Part shown: piece after piece, positions 10,420 through 18,179 of the stretch
Layout of the letters: every line of letters starts with the position of its first letter
Position numbering within the stretch: position 1 is the first letter of the stretch
Assembly: GCF_022524345.1 (NCBI RefSeq)
Contig: NZ_JAKWJU010000002.1
Span: 5,694,001 to 5,758,000 of the forward strand
DNA: 64,000 bases
Reading direction: 5' to 3'
From: Streptomyces marispadix
GTDB lineage: Bacteria > Actinomycetota > Actinomycetes > Streptomycetales > Streptomycetaceae
Notes under the pieces: model-generated
Told to the model about the DNA's origin: nothing
Database searches by the model: none
Seen by the model: only the letters and a program-made list of their open reading frames with translations
Position numbers and translations under genes: made by a program

Positions 10420-11105
10420 CATTCACCGTCAACGGAAGGCGGCACGAGGCCGACGACGTGTGGGAGGGCGAGTCGCTGCTCTACGTACTGCGTGAACGCA
10501 TGGGCCTGCCCGGCTCCAAGAACGCCTGTGAGCAAGGCGAATGCGGCTCCTGCACGGTGCGGCTCGACGGCGAGTCCGTGTGCGCGTGCCTCGTGGCCGC
10601 GGGTCAGGTGCAGGGCCGGGACGTGGTGACCGTGGAAGGGCTCGCCGAGTACGCGCGGCAGCGCACCGCCGGCGCGTCAGGCGCGGCATCCGGCGGTTCC
10701 GCCGGGCCGGCCGGCGCCGCCGCCGCGCCGGCGGCCGTGTCCGCCGTCGACGAGCAGCGGTGGGAGCCGTCGCCCGGCCCCGACGCCGACGTTCCGCTCT
10801 CGCCCATGCAGCAGGCGTTCATCGACGCGGGCGCCGTCCAGTGCGGCTTCTGCACACCGGGTCTGCTCGTCGCCGCCGACGAGTTGGTCGAGCGCAACGC
10901 GCAGCCCTCCGACGCCGACATCCGTGAGGCGCTGTCCGGGAACCTGTGCCGCTGCACCGGCTACGAGAAGATCCTCGACGCCGTACGGCTCGCGGCAGCC
11001 CGTACGGAAGACGCCGCAGTCACGGCGAAGGGTCCTCGACACGGCGCCCGGCAAGGCGGGAGCCAGGGCGGGTCCCGATCCGCAGGGAACGGGGAGGTGG
11101 CCTGA
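10410..11105 (+). CDS. Xanthine dehydrogenase [2Fe-2S] subunit
   Basis: A 231-residue iron-sulfur subunit. The plant-type ferredoxin cluster is bound by CEQGECGSC plus C at CACL (about residues 38-63), and the second, all-helical cluster by QCGFCTPG and NLCRCTGYEKI. These two clusters carry electrons from the molybdenum site to FAD. Between the two halves is a Gly/Ala/Pro-rich stretch of about 45 residues (about 88-130) that is longer than usual. The C-terminus is a further basic, Gly-rich tail. The gene overlaps the FAD subunit gene by 10 bp and ends 1 bp before the Mo subunit. Confidence 0.92.
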   Translation: MRVTFTVNGRRHEADDVWEGESLLYVLRERMGLPGSKNACEQGECGSCTVRLDGESVCACLVAAGQVQGRDVVTVEGLAEYARQRTAGASGAASGGSAGPAGAAAAPAAVSAVDEQRWEPSPGPDADVPLSPMQQAFIDAGAVQCGFCTPGLLVAADELVERNAQPSDADIREALSGNLCRCTGYEKILDAVRLAAARTEDAAVTAKGPRHGARQGGSQGGSRSAGNGEVA

Positions 11106-11106
11106 G

Positions 11107-13551
11107 ATGCCCGGAGCCAGCCCCACCCGCGTCCCCACCGCGCTCAACCAGGGCACCCCCACCAAGGGCGGTATCGGCGAGTCCACTCTGCGCCCCGACG
11201 GGACGCTGAAGGTCACCGGCGAGTTCGCCTACGCCTCCGACCTGTGGCACGAGGACATGCTGTGGGGCTGCACCCTGCGCAGTCCCCACCCGCACGCCGA
11301 GATCCGCTCCGTGGACATCGCGGAGGCGCTGAAGACCCCCGGCGTCTACAGCGTCCTCACCCACGACGACCTGCCCGCCGCCACGCACTACGGGCTGGAG
11401 ATCCGCGACCAGCCGGTGCTGGCGAAGGACCGGGTGCGCTACCACGGCGAGGCCGTCGCCATCGTCGCCGCCGACCACCCCGAGACCGCACGCCGCGCCG
11501 CCGCGAAGATCCGCGTCGAGTACGCCGAACTGCCGCCCGTACACGACGAGTCGAGCGCGACCGCACCGGACGCACCCGTGCTGCACCCCGGCCGCGACGA
11601 CCATCACGCACCCCATGTGGCGCACCCCAACATCGTCCACCGCCAGCCCATCGTGCGCGGCGACGTCGCGGCGGCGAGGGCGAAGGCCGACGTCGTGGTG
11701 CGCGGCGAGTACGAAGTCGGAATGCAGGACCAGGCGTTCCTCGGGCCGGAGTCAGGACTCGCGGTGCCCGCCGAGGACGGCGGCGTCGACCTGTACATCG
11801 CCACGCAGTGGCTGCACGTCGACCGCGACCAGCTCGCGCCCGTACTCGGACTGCCCGCGGAGAAGGTGCGGCTGACGCTCTCGGGCGTCGGCGGCGCGTT
11901 CGGCGCACGCGAGGACTTGTCGATGCAGGCGCACGCGTGCCTGCTGGCGATGGCCACCGGCAAGCCCGTGAAGATCGTCTACAACCGCTACGAGTCCTTC
12001 TTCGGGCACGTTCACCGCCATCCCGCCAAGCTCACCTACGAACACGGCGCGGACCGCGACGGCAAGCTGGTCTATATGAAGGGCCGCATCGTGCTGGACG
12101 GCGGTGCGTACGCCTCGTCGTCCCCGGCCGTGGTCGGCAACGCCGCGTCGCTGGGCGTAGGCCCCTACGAGGTGGAGAACGTCGAACTCGAAGCGCTCGG
12201 CCTCTACACCAACAACCCTCCGTGCGGCGCGATGCGCGGCTTCGGCGCCGTACAGGCGTGTTTCGCCTACGAGGCGCAGATGGACCGTCTCGCGGCCGAA
12301 CTCGGCATGGACCCCGTCGAGTTGAGGCAGCGGAACGCCATGTCGCAAGGCTCGCTGCTGCCGACCGGGCAGCAGGTCGACTCACCGGCGCCGGTCGCGG
12401 AGATCCTCCGCCGCGTGAAGGCGATGCCGATGCCGCCGGAGCGCCAGTGGGAGAGCCTGGACGGCTCCGGCACGGCGGGCGACGGCACAACGGCAGGCAC
12501 CGGCACCACAGGAGTCGACGTACGGGCCCTGCCCGGCGGCCTGTCGAACACCACTCACGGCGAGGGCGTCGTGCGCGGCGTCGGCTACGCCGTCGGCATC
12601 AAGAACGTCGGCTTCTCCGAGGGCTTCGACGACTACTCCACGGCCCGTGTGCGCCTGGAGTCGATGGGCGGAGAGCCCGTGGCCGTCGTGCACACCGCGA
12701 TGGCCGAGGTCGGGCAGGGCGGCGTCACGGTGCACGCGCAGATCGCACGCACCGAACTGGGCGTCTCCGGAGTGAGCATCCTGCCTGCCGACACCCAGGT
12801 CGGCTCGGCCGGTTCGACGTCCGCCTCCCGGCAGACCTATATGACGGGCGGCGCCGTGAAGAAGGCGTGCGAGGCCGTACGCGAGAAGGTGCTGCGGCTC
12901 GGGCGTGAGAAGTACGCGGGGCAGCACCCCGCGTGGGCCGACGGCGGCCGGCTGCTGCTGGAGGGCGGCAAGGTGGTCACCGACGGCGGCGAGGTGCTCG
13001 CCGCGCTCGCCGACGTCCTCGGCGCCGAAGCCGTCGAGGAGGAGGTGGTCTTCAGGCACCGGCCGACCGAGCCGTTCGATCTGAAGACCGGACAGGGCTT
13101 CGGCCACGTCCAGTACTCCTTCGCCGCGCACCGTGCCGTCGTCGAGGTCGACACCGAACTCGGCCTGGTGAAGGTCGTCGAACTCGCCTGCGCACAGGAC
13201 GTCGGCAAGGCGCTCAACCCGCTGTCGACCGTCGGCCAGATCCAGGGCGGTACGACACAGGGCCTCGGCCTGGCCGTCATGGAGGAGATCCTCGTCGACC
13301 CCGGCGGGAAGGTACGCAACCCCTCGTTCACCGACTATCTGATCCCGACCATCCTGGACACCCCGGCAATCCCGGTGGACGTCCTCGAACTCGCCGACGA
13401 GCACGCCCCGTACGGGCTGCGCGGAGTCGGCGAGGCGCCGACGCTCTCCTCGACCCCGGCAGTCGTCGCCGCGATCCGTGACGCGACCGGTCTCGCCCTC
13501 AACAGGGTGCCGGTCCGTCCAGAGCATCTGACCGGCACCGACGTGCCATAG
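11107..13551 (+). CDS. Xanthine dehydrogenase molybdopterin-binding subunit
   Basis: The 814-residue catalytic subunit of a xanthine oxidase-family enzyme carries the molybdopterin cytosine or guanine dinucleotide cofactor. Visible landmarks are GVGGAFGARED (about residue 258), MRGFGAVQACFAYE (about 375), EVGQGGVTVHAQIA, and the C-terminal GLRGVGEAPTLSSTPAVVAA, in which the Glu of GVGEAP is the conserved catalytic base. The start is one base after the Fe-S subunit stop. A perfect 14-bp terminator hairpin begins 7 bp after the stop codon. With PucR, the purine permease and XdhC around it, purine hydroxylation is the likely role. Confidence 0.93.
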   Translation: MPGASPTRVPTALNQGTPTKGGIGESTLRPDGTLKVTGEFAYASDLWHEDMLWGCTLRSPHPHAEIRSVDIAEALKTPGVYSVLTHDDLPAATHYGLEIRDQPVLAKDRVRYHGEAVAIVAADHPETARRAAAKIRVEYAELPPVHDESSATAPDAPVLHPGRDDHHAPHVAHPNIVHRQPIVRGDVAAARAKADVVVRGEYEVGMQDQAFLGPESGLAVPAEDGGVDLYIATQWLHVDRDQLAPVLGLPAEKVRLTLSGVGGAFGAREDLSMQAHACLLAMATGKPVKIVYNRYESFFGHVHRHPAKLTYEHGADRDGKLVYMKGRIVLDGGAYASSSPAVVGNAASLGVGPYEVENVELEALGLYTNNPPCGAMRGFGAVQACFAYEAQMDRLAAELGMDPVELRQRNAMSQGSLLPTGQQVDSPAPVAEILRRVKAMPMPPERQWESLDGSGTAGDGTTAGTGTTGVDVRALPGGLSNTTHGEGVVRGVGYAVGIKNVGFSEGFDDYSTARVRLESMGGEPVAVVHTAMAEVGQGGVTVHAQIARTELGVSGVSILPADTQVGSAGSTSASRQTYMTGGAVKKACEAVREKVLRLGREKYAGQHPAWADGGRLLLEGGKVVTDGGEVLAALADVLGAEAVEEEVVFRHRPTEPFDLKTGQGFGHVQYSFAAHRAVVEVDTELGLVKVVELACAQDVGKALNPLSTVGQIQGGTTQGLGLAVMEEILVDPGGKVRNPSFTDYLIPTILDTPAIPVDVLELADEHAPYGLRGVGEAPTLSSTPAVVAAIRDATGLALNRVPVRPEHLTGTDVP

Positions 13552-13599
13552 CCGTCCGCGTACGGCGGCGCCCGGCACGTGCGCCGCCGTACGCACGGC
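13551..13599 (+). terminator. Terminator after the xanthine dehydrogenase operon
   Basis: GCGTACGGCGGCGC (13558-13571) pairs perfectly with 13581-13594 around a 9-base loop. An outer GCCGT/ACGGC pair (13551-13555 with 13595-13599) extends the stem across a 2-base bulge. It directly follows the TAG stop and lacks a U-tract, the usual form in streptomycetes. Confidence 0.8.
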
Positions 13600-13701
13600 A
13601 CCTTCCTCTCGTCTCGGGCCGTCCCCCGGGTCGTGCATCCCAAATCCCCGCTGTGCCACGGCACTTCGGGGTGCCCCGACGAAACTTGGGAGACGCAGAC
13701 C

Positions 13702-15189
13702 ATGCCCCAGTCGCAGACAGAAACCCGCGAGCCCGCGCCGGGTGCCGGACCCGCCGCCGGCGGAGCGCGCACCGGCCCGCGATCGCTGCTCGACCGCTAC
13801 TTCCGGATATCGCAGCGCGGTTCGACCTTCGCTCGTGAGGTACGCGGCGGCGCCACGACGTTCATGGCGATGGCCTACATCGTGCTGCTCAACCCGGTGA
13901 TCCTCTCCGTGCCGGACGTGGAGAAGGCCACCCTCGACGGCGGCCAGGTCACCACCGCGACCGCCTTCGCCGCCGCCGTCACCACCCTGGTGATGGGCGT
14001 GCTCGGCAATGTGCCGCTGGCGCTGGCCGCCGGGCTGAGTGTCTCCGCGGTGCTCGCCTACCAGGTCGCGCCGCAGATGACGTGGGCGAACGCGTTCGGG
14101 ATGTGCGTCGTATACGGCGCGGTGATCATCCTGCTCGTCGTCACGGGACTGCGGCGGCTGATCATGGACGCCATACCGCTCGCGATGAAGCACGCCATCA
14201 CCATGGGAATCGGCCTGTTCGTCACCCTCATCGGACTGGTGCAGGCCGGTTTCGTGACCGGCATGCCCGGTCCCGGCGGCGTCGCGGGCGCCAAGCCGGT
14301 ACAGCTCGGCACCCACGACATGCTCACCGGCTGGCCCGTGCTGTGCTTCGCGGTCACGCTGCTGCTCGTCTTCGTGCTCCAGGTACGGCGGGTGCCCGGC
14401 GCGATCCTCACCGGCATCGTCGGCGGCACGGTCGTCGCGGGCCTCGTGCACCACTTCGCGGGCCTGGAGAAGAAGGACTGGGGCGGGCGGAACGCGCCGG
14501 AGGTCTCCGGGAGCATCGTGAGCACGCCCGACTTCGGCCTGTTCGGCAAGGTCTCCTTCGACGGCATGGCCGACGTCGGCGCCGTCTCCGTCGGCGTCAT
14601 CGTCTTCACGCTCGTACTCGCGGGCTTCTTCGACGCCATCGGCACGATCATCGGCATCGGGCAGCAGGCCGGTCTCGCCGACGCCGACGGGCGCATGCCG
14701 GGACTGAACAAGGCACTGGCGATCGACGGCGCGGGCGGAGTCGCCGGAGGCGTCACCGGCGCCTCGGGGCAGACCGTCTTCGTGGAGTCGACGGCCGGGG
14801 TCGGGGACGGCGCCCGTACGGGCCTGGCCAGCGTCGTCACCGGACTCGGCTTCACGCTCTGCCTGTTCTTCACGCCGCTCGCGCAGATCATCCCCACCCA
14901 GGTGGCCGCGGCGGCGCTCGTCGTCATCGGCTCGATGATGATGACCAACGCACGCCACATCGACTGGAACGACGTCGCCACCACGGTGCCGGTGTTCCTG
15001 ACGATGGTTCTGATGCCCTTCACGTACTCGATCACCGCGGGCATCGCCGCTGGAAGCATCTCCTACGTCGTGATCAAGGCGGCCCAGGGGAGGTGGCGGG
15101 AGGTGGGGCCCCTGATGTGGGGACTGGCCGCGGTGTTCCTGCTGTACTTCGCGCTGAGCCCGCTCGAAGGATGGCTCGGGGCGGGGTGA
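13702..15189 (+). CDS. NCS2 family purine permease (AzgA type)
   Basis: This 495-residue inner-membrane purine importer has about 12-13 membrane segments. The AzgA/GhxP-type opening FAREVRGGATTFMAMAYIVL and the later VFVESTAGVGDGARTGLAS segment place it in the adenine/guanine/hypoxanthine branch of NCS2 rather than the UraA/UapA branch. The protein begins with a hydrophilic Pro/Gly-rich stretch of about 40 residues. It lies between the xdh operon terminator and xdhC, consistent with uptake of the dehydrogenase substrates. A second, UapA-branch NCS2 permease is encoded at 36115. Confidence 0.9.
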   Translation: MPQSQTETREPAPGAGPAAGGARTGPRSLLDRYFRISQRGSTFAREVRGGATTFMAMAYIVLLNPVILSVPDVEKATLDGGQVTTATAFAAAVTTLVMGVLGNVPLALAAGLSVSAVLAYQVAPQMTWANAFGMCVVYGAVIILLVVTGLRRLIMDAIPLAMKHAITMGIGLFVTLIGLVQAGFVTGMPGPGGVAGAKPVQLGTHDMLTGWPVLCFAVTLLLVFVLQVRRVPGAILTGIVGGTVVAGLVHHFAGLEKKDWGGRNAPEVSGSIVSTPDFGLFGKVSFDGMADVGAVSVGVIVFTLVLAGFFDAIGTIIGIGQQAGLADADGRMPGLNKALAIDGAGGVAGGVTGASGQTVFVESTAGVGDGARTGLASVVTGLGFTLCLFFTPLAQIIPTQVAAAALVVIGSMMMTNARHIDWNDVATTVPVFLTMVLMPFTYSITAGIAAGSISYVVIKAAQGRWREVGPLMWGLAAVFLLYFALSPLEGWLGAG

Positions 15190-15315
15190 CGGCATGACCG
15201 CCGAACCGGGGTGAATATCGAGGTGTGAACCCCGGAATCCCCGGTCCGCCAAGCGCGTTGACCGAAGGCCGTACACCGTCGAGGCCCGCAGACCGATGCC
15301 CGTGAGGAGCCACCG

Positions 15316-16587
15316 ATGCTCGACATCGCCGCCGAACTGCACCGCTGGTGCGAGGACCGGCGCGACTTCGCCGTCGCCACCGTCGTCGCGGTGAGCGGCA
15401 GCGCGCCCCGGCCGCCGGGTGCCGCGCTCGCCGTGGACGCGGACGGCGAAGCCGTCGGCAGCGTCTCCGGCGGCTGTGTCGAGGGCGCGGTGTACGAGCT
15501 TTGCCAGGAGGCGCTGGCCTCCGGGCAGAGCGAGGTCCAGCGCTTCGGATACAGCGACGAGGACGCCTTCGCCGTGGGCCTCACCTGCGGAGGCGTCATC
15601 GACGTGCTCGTCACTCCGGTACGGGCGGGCACCGGCGCCTACCCGGTGTACGCGGCGGCGGTCGCCGCTGCCGCCGAGGGCGCGGCCGTCGCGTTCACCC
15701 GGGTCGTCGAGGGGCCGGAGGAGCTGCTGGGCGGTGCGATGTACGTCCCGGCCGGCGGCGAGGCGTCCGGCACCCTCGGCGGCTCACCGGCGCTCGACGC
15801 CTCCGCCGCCGCGCAGACCCGCGCCCTGCTGGACGCGGGCCGTACCGCCACCGTCGAGACCGGCACCGAGGGCGGGCCGCCCGGATCGGGCGGTCCGGGC
15901 GCCGCGGGCGAGGGCGATCCGCTGTGCGGGCCCGCCGTGACGCTGCTCGTCGAATCGAGCGCGCCGCCGCCACGGATGCTCGTCTTCGGCGCGATCGACT
16001 TCGCGGGCGCGCTGGCACGCGTGGGCGCGTTCCTCGGCTACCGGGTCACGGTGTGCGACGCCCGCCCGGTCTTCGCCACCGCCGCCCGCTTCCCCGACGC
16101 GGACGAGGTCGTGGTCGAGTGGCCGCATCGCTATCTCGACTCCCAGGAGCTGGACGCCCGTACGGTCGTGTGCGTGCTGACGCACGACGCCAAGTTCGAC
16201 GTGCCGCTGCTGGAGCGGGCGCTGCGGCTGCCCGTCGCCTATGTGGGCGCCATGGGCTCGCGCCGCACCCATCTGGCCAGGCTGGAGAAGCTGCGCGAGG
16301 CGGGCATGGGCGAGGCCGAACTGGCGCGGCTGCACTCGCCGATCGGCCTCGACCTGGGCGCGCGTACGCCCGAGGAGACGGCGCTGTCGATCGCCGCGGA
16401 GATCGTCGCGGTACGGCACGGAGGCACCGGCGTCCCGCTCACGGGTGCGCACACGCCGATCCACCGTGAGAGGGGCACCCTCGCGGAGGCCGGTCCGGAG
16501 GCCGGGCCGGAAGCGGAAGTAGACGCGGGCACCGGCACCGGAACCGGCGGGGAGGCGGCCCGAGCGCGGGAGTCGCGGACCGTCTGA
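15316..16587 (+). CDS. xdhC: XdhC family molybdenum-cofactor maturation protein
   Basis: This 423-residue chaperone binds the molybdenum cofactor and inserts it, in sulfurated form, into xanthine dehydrogenase. The N-terminal XdhC/CoxI domain shows VAVSGSAPRPPGAALAV and SVSGGCVEGAVYE. The C-terminal Rossmann domain shows MLVFGAIDFAGALARVGAF, and then GAMGSRRTHLARLEKLREAG. Length and order of domains are normal, with an acidic Gly/Ala-rich tail. It lies downstream of the permease, with the xdh structural genes on the same strand, and a strong hairpin (16611-16646) follows. Confidence 0.92.
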   Translation: MLDIAAELHRWCEDRRDFAVATVVAVSGSAPRPPGAALAVDADGEAVGSVSGGCVEGAVYELCQEALASGQSEVQRFGYSDEDAFAVGLTCGGVIDVLVTPVRAGTGAYPVYAAAVAAAAEGAAVAFTRVVEGPEELLGGAMYVPAGGEASGTLGGSPALDASAAAQTRALLDAGRTATVETGTEGGPPGSGGPGAAGEGDPLCGPAVTLLVESSAPPPRMLVFGAIDFAGALARVGAFLGYRVTVCDARPVFATAARFPDADEVVVEWPHRYLDSQELDARTVVCVLTHDAKFDVPLLERALRLPVAYVGAMGSRRTHLARLEKLREAGMGEAELARLHSPIGLDLGARTPEETALSIAAEIVAVRHGGTGVPLTGAHTPIHRERGTLAEAGPEAGPEAEVDAGTGTGTGGEAARARESRTV

Positions 16588-16610
16588 AGGGACCGATGAC
16601 ACACGACAGG

Positions 16611-16646
16611 TGACGGATGACAGAAGACGTTCTCTGTCATCCGTCA
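16611..16646. terminator. Strong terminator hairpin with slipped heptamer repeats
   Basis: TGACGGATGACAG (16611-16623) pairs perfectly with CTGTCATCCGTCA (16634-16646), and one further A-T pair closes a loop of 8. It separates xdhC from the convergent gene at 16752. The right arm continues as tandem TCATCCG heptamers (three copies to about 16659), so the stem can re-pair in more than one register. Confidence 0.75.
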
Positions 16647-16751
16647 TCCGTCATCCGTCGCCTGTCAGCCGTCACAAGCCGGTGCCTCTCCGGCGACGCA
16701 GCCGCGACGCCCTCTTGCGGCGGCCTTTCACGACCACCCGCACGGCGCCCC

Positions 16752-17840
16752 TTACGACGTCCCCGCGGCGGCCCCGGCCGCTGAGAGGGCCGCCGCGGGG
16801 ACTGACCGGAGCACACCCGCCGCCGCGCCGCCGGGCGCCGGTATCACGGCCGCGGGCCGCCCTTCGAGCAGCGCAAGGCCGACGGGTGTGAGCGTGTGCC
16901 GTACCGCGTTGCGCTCCCGGCTGCTCGTGAGCAGCCCCGCGCCGCGCAGCACGGCGGCGTGCTCGCTGGCGGAGGAGACCGACACCCCTGCCCGCCGGGC
17001 GAGTTCGGTCGTGGTGCAGTCGCCGCCGACGGACTGGAGCACCGCCGCCCTCGTGTGCCCGAGGAGCCGTGCGAGGTGCGCGGCCGTCTCGTCGCCGGTC
17101 GAACCGGCTTCGCGGAGTCCCGTACGGCCCGTACGGGCAGGCGTCCGCGCGGGATACACCAGCGTCGGCGGCAGCGCCGGATCGGCCAGCGCGACAGGTG
17201 TACGGCGGCAGAAGTAGGAGGGGATCAGCAGCAGTCCCCTGCCTTCCAGCCACACGTCGTAGTCGGCGGGGTAGTCGCACTCCAGCACCGGCGGCCTCCA
17301 GCGCATGCGCGGCCCGAACGTCCGCAGCATGGCCTGGGTGCCGCCGTACCACTGGACGCGGGCACGCCAGCCGCGGTCCGCCTCGATGCCCGAGCGGACC
17401 TGCTGCCACGACGAGCCGAACGCCGTACGCCGGTAGTCGCGCAGCGCGTCGCCCAGGCGGTGCAGCGCGGGCGCCGATCCTTCCGCGACGGAGCGCACCC
17501 ACGCGCTCGGAGTCCTGCCGGCGCTCAACCTCTCCAACTGGCCGCGCAGTTGGGAGCGCGGCGTGGACAGCAGCGAGTCCAGCCCTGCCTCGAACCCCTC
17601 CAGTCCCTCCGCGGGCGTGAGGAAGTCGGGGAAGTAGCCGCGGGCCGGCACGAGCGGCAGCAGCAGCCGCAGCGACGGGGCGGCGCCTTGCAGCACATGG
17701 CGGCGCCAGTCGTCGAGCGGTGCCTCCCGGTTGCGCTCCTGGAGCTGATGCAGGCTCAAGACCGCCTCCCACAGCGGATCAGGCCCGTCGGCGACCCTCG
17801 TACGGGCCAAGTCCCCAGCGGTGAAGTGCACACGCAGCAT
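16752..17840 (-). CDS. DUF5937-type winged-helix transcriptional regulator (ArsR-like)
   Basis: A 362-residue regulator. The long N-terminal domain (MLRVHFTAGDLARTRVADGP, WEAVLSLHQLQ) matches the DUF5937 regulators common in actinomycetes, which carry an ArsR-type winged helix at the C-terminus. Here that is TRAAVLQSVGGDCTTTELAR, RRAGVSVSSASEHAAVLRGA, and GLLTSSRERNAVRHTLT (about residues 270-335). The ATG at 17840 has a GGGGGGA site upstream. The gene is divergent from the HTH-membrane gene at 18180 across a region with five 11-bp-phased repeats. Its target genes are unknown. Confidence 0.85.
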   Translation of the reverse strand: MLRVHFTAGDLARTRVADGPDPLWEAVLSLHQLQERNREAPLDDWRRHVLQGAAPSLRLLLPLVPARGYFPDFLTPAEGLEGFEAGLDSLLSTPRSQLRGQLERLSAGRTPSAWVRSVAEGSAPALHRLGDALRDYRRTAFGSSWQQVRSGIEADRGWRARVQWYGGTQAMLRTFGPRMRWRPPVLECDYPADYDVWLEGRGLLLIPSYFCRRTPVALADPALPPTLVYPARTPARTGRTGLREAGSTGDETAAHLARLLGHTRAAVLQSVGGDCTTTELARRAGVSVSSASEHAAVLRGAGLLTSSRERNAVRHTLTPVGLALLEGRPAAVIPAPGGAAAGVLRSVPAAALSAAGAAAGTS

Positions 17841-18179
17841 GAATCCCCCCGATTTCTCAGCGTGTTCGCCGCTCGCCGCGCTCGCCCCCCGTGCGCGGTT
17901 CGCCGGTGTTCACGGACGTACATCGGACGTAGATCGCTCGTACCGCGGACGTATCGCGGACGTGCTGACGTGGGTGACGTTCAGCCGTGGACACCGGCGC
18001 AGGCGGCCGTGAACGACCTTGCTGTGCCTGCTCCTCCCATGGCAAGGGGAAAGCCCCCGCTTGGGACAACGGGACGACGAGCCCCGCGTGAGCTGCTAAT
18101 TTCCGTGGAAGTGGGACGAGTTGGAAAACCGTCCCAGCGGGATGCGGACCGGGGGGAACGCAGAAGGGGGACCGCGAGA
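17841..18179. other. Divergent intergenic region between two regulator genes
   Basis: 339 bp with no gene. It holds the 11-bp-phased heptamer array at 17914-17964 (listed separately) and two further TGACGT hexamers at 17966-17971 and 17975-17980. The promoters for both flanking regulators should be here. Confidence 0.55.
17914..17964. repeat. Five heptamers (GGACGTA) phased at 11 bp
   Basis: GGACGTA starts at 17914, 17925 and 17947. GGACGTG starts at 17958, and a degenerate GCTCGTA at 17936. Every start is exactly 11 bp from the next, so all five sit on one face of the helix. The 4-base spacers (catc, gatc, ccgc, tcgc) all end in C. This looks like a multimeric operator, with a format like SARP or MalT-type direct-repeat boxes. 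Confidence 0.75.

Noticed and set aside
12382..15342. A 986-codon minus-strand open frame
   Set aside because: Antisense shadow of the molybdopterin subunit and purine permease genes. The composition is His/Asp/Glu/Arg-rich from complementary codons, with no domain.
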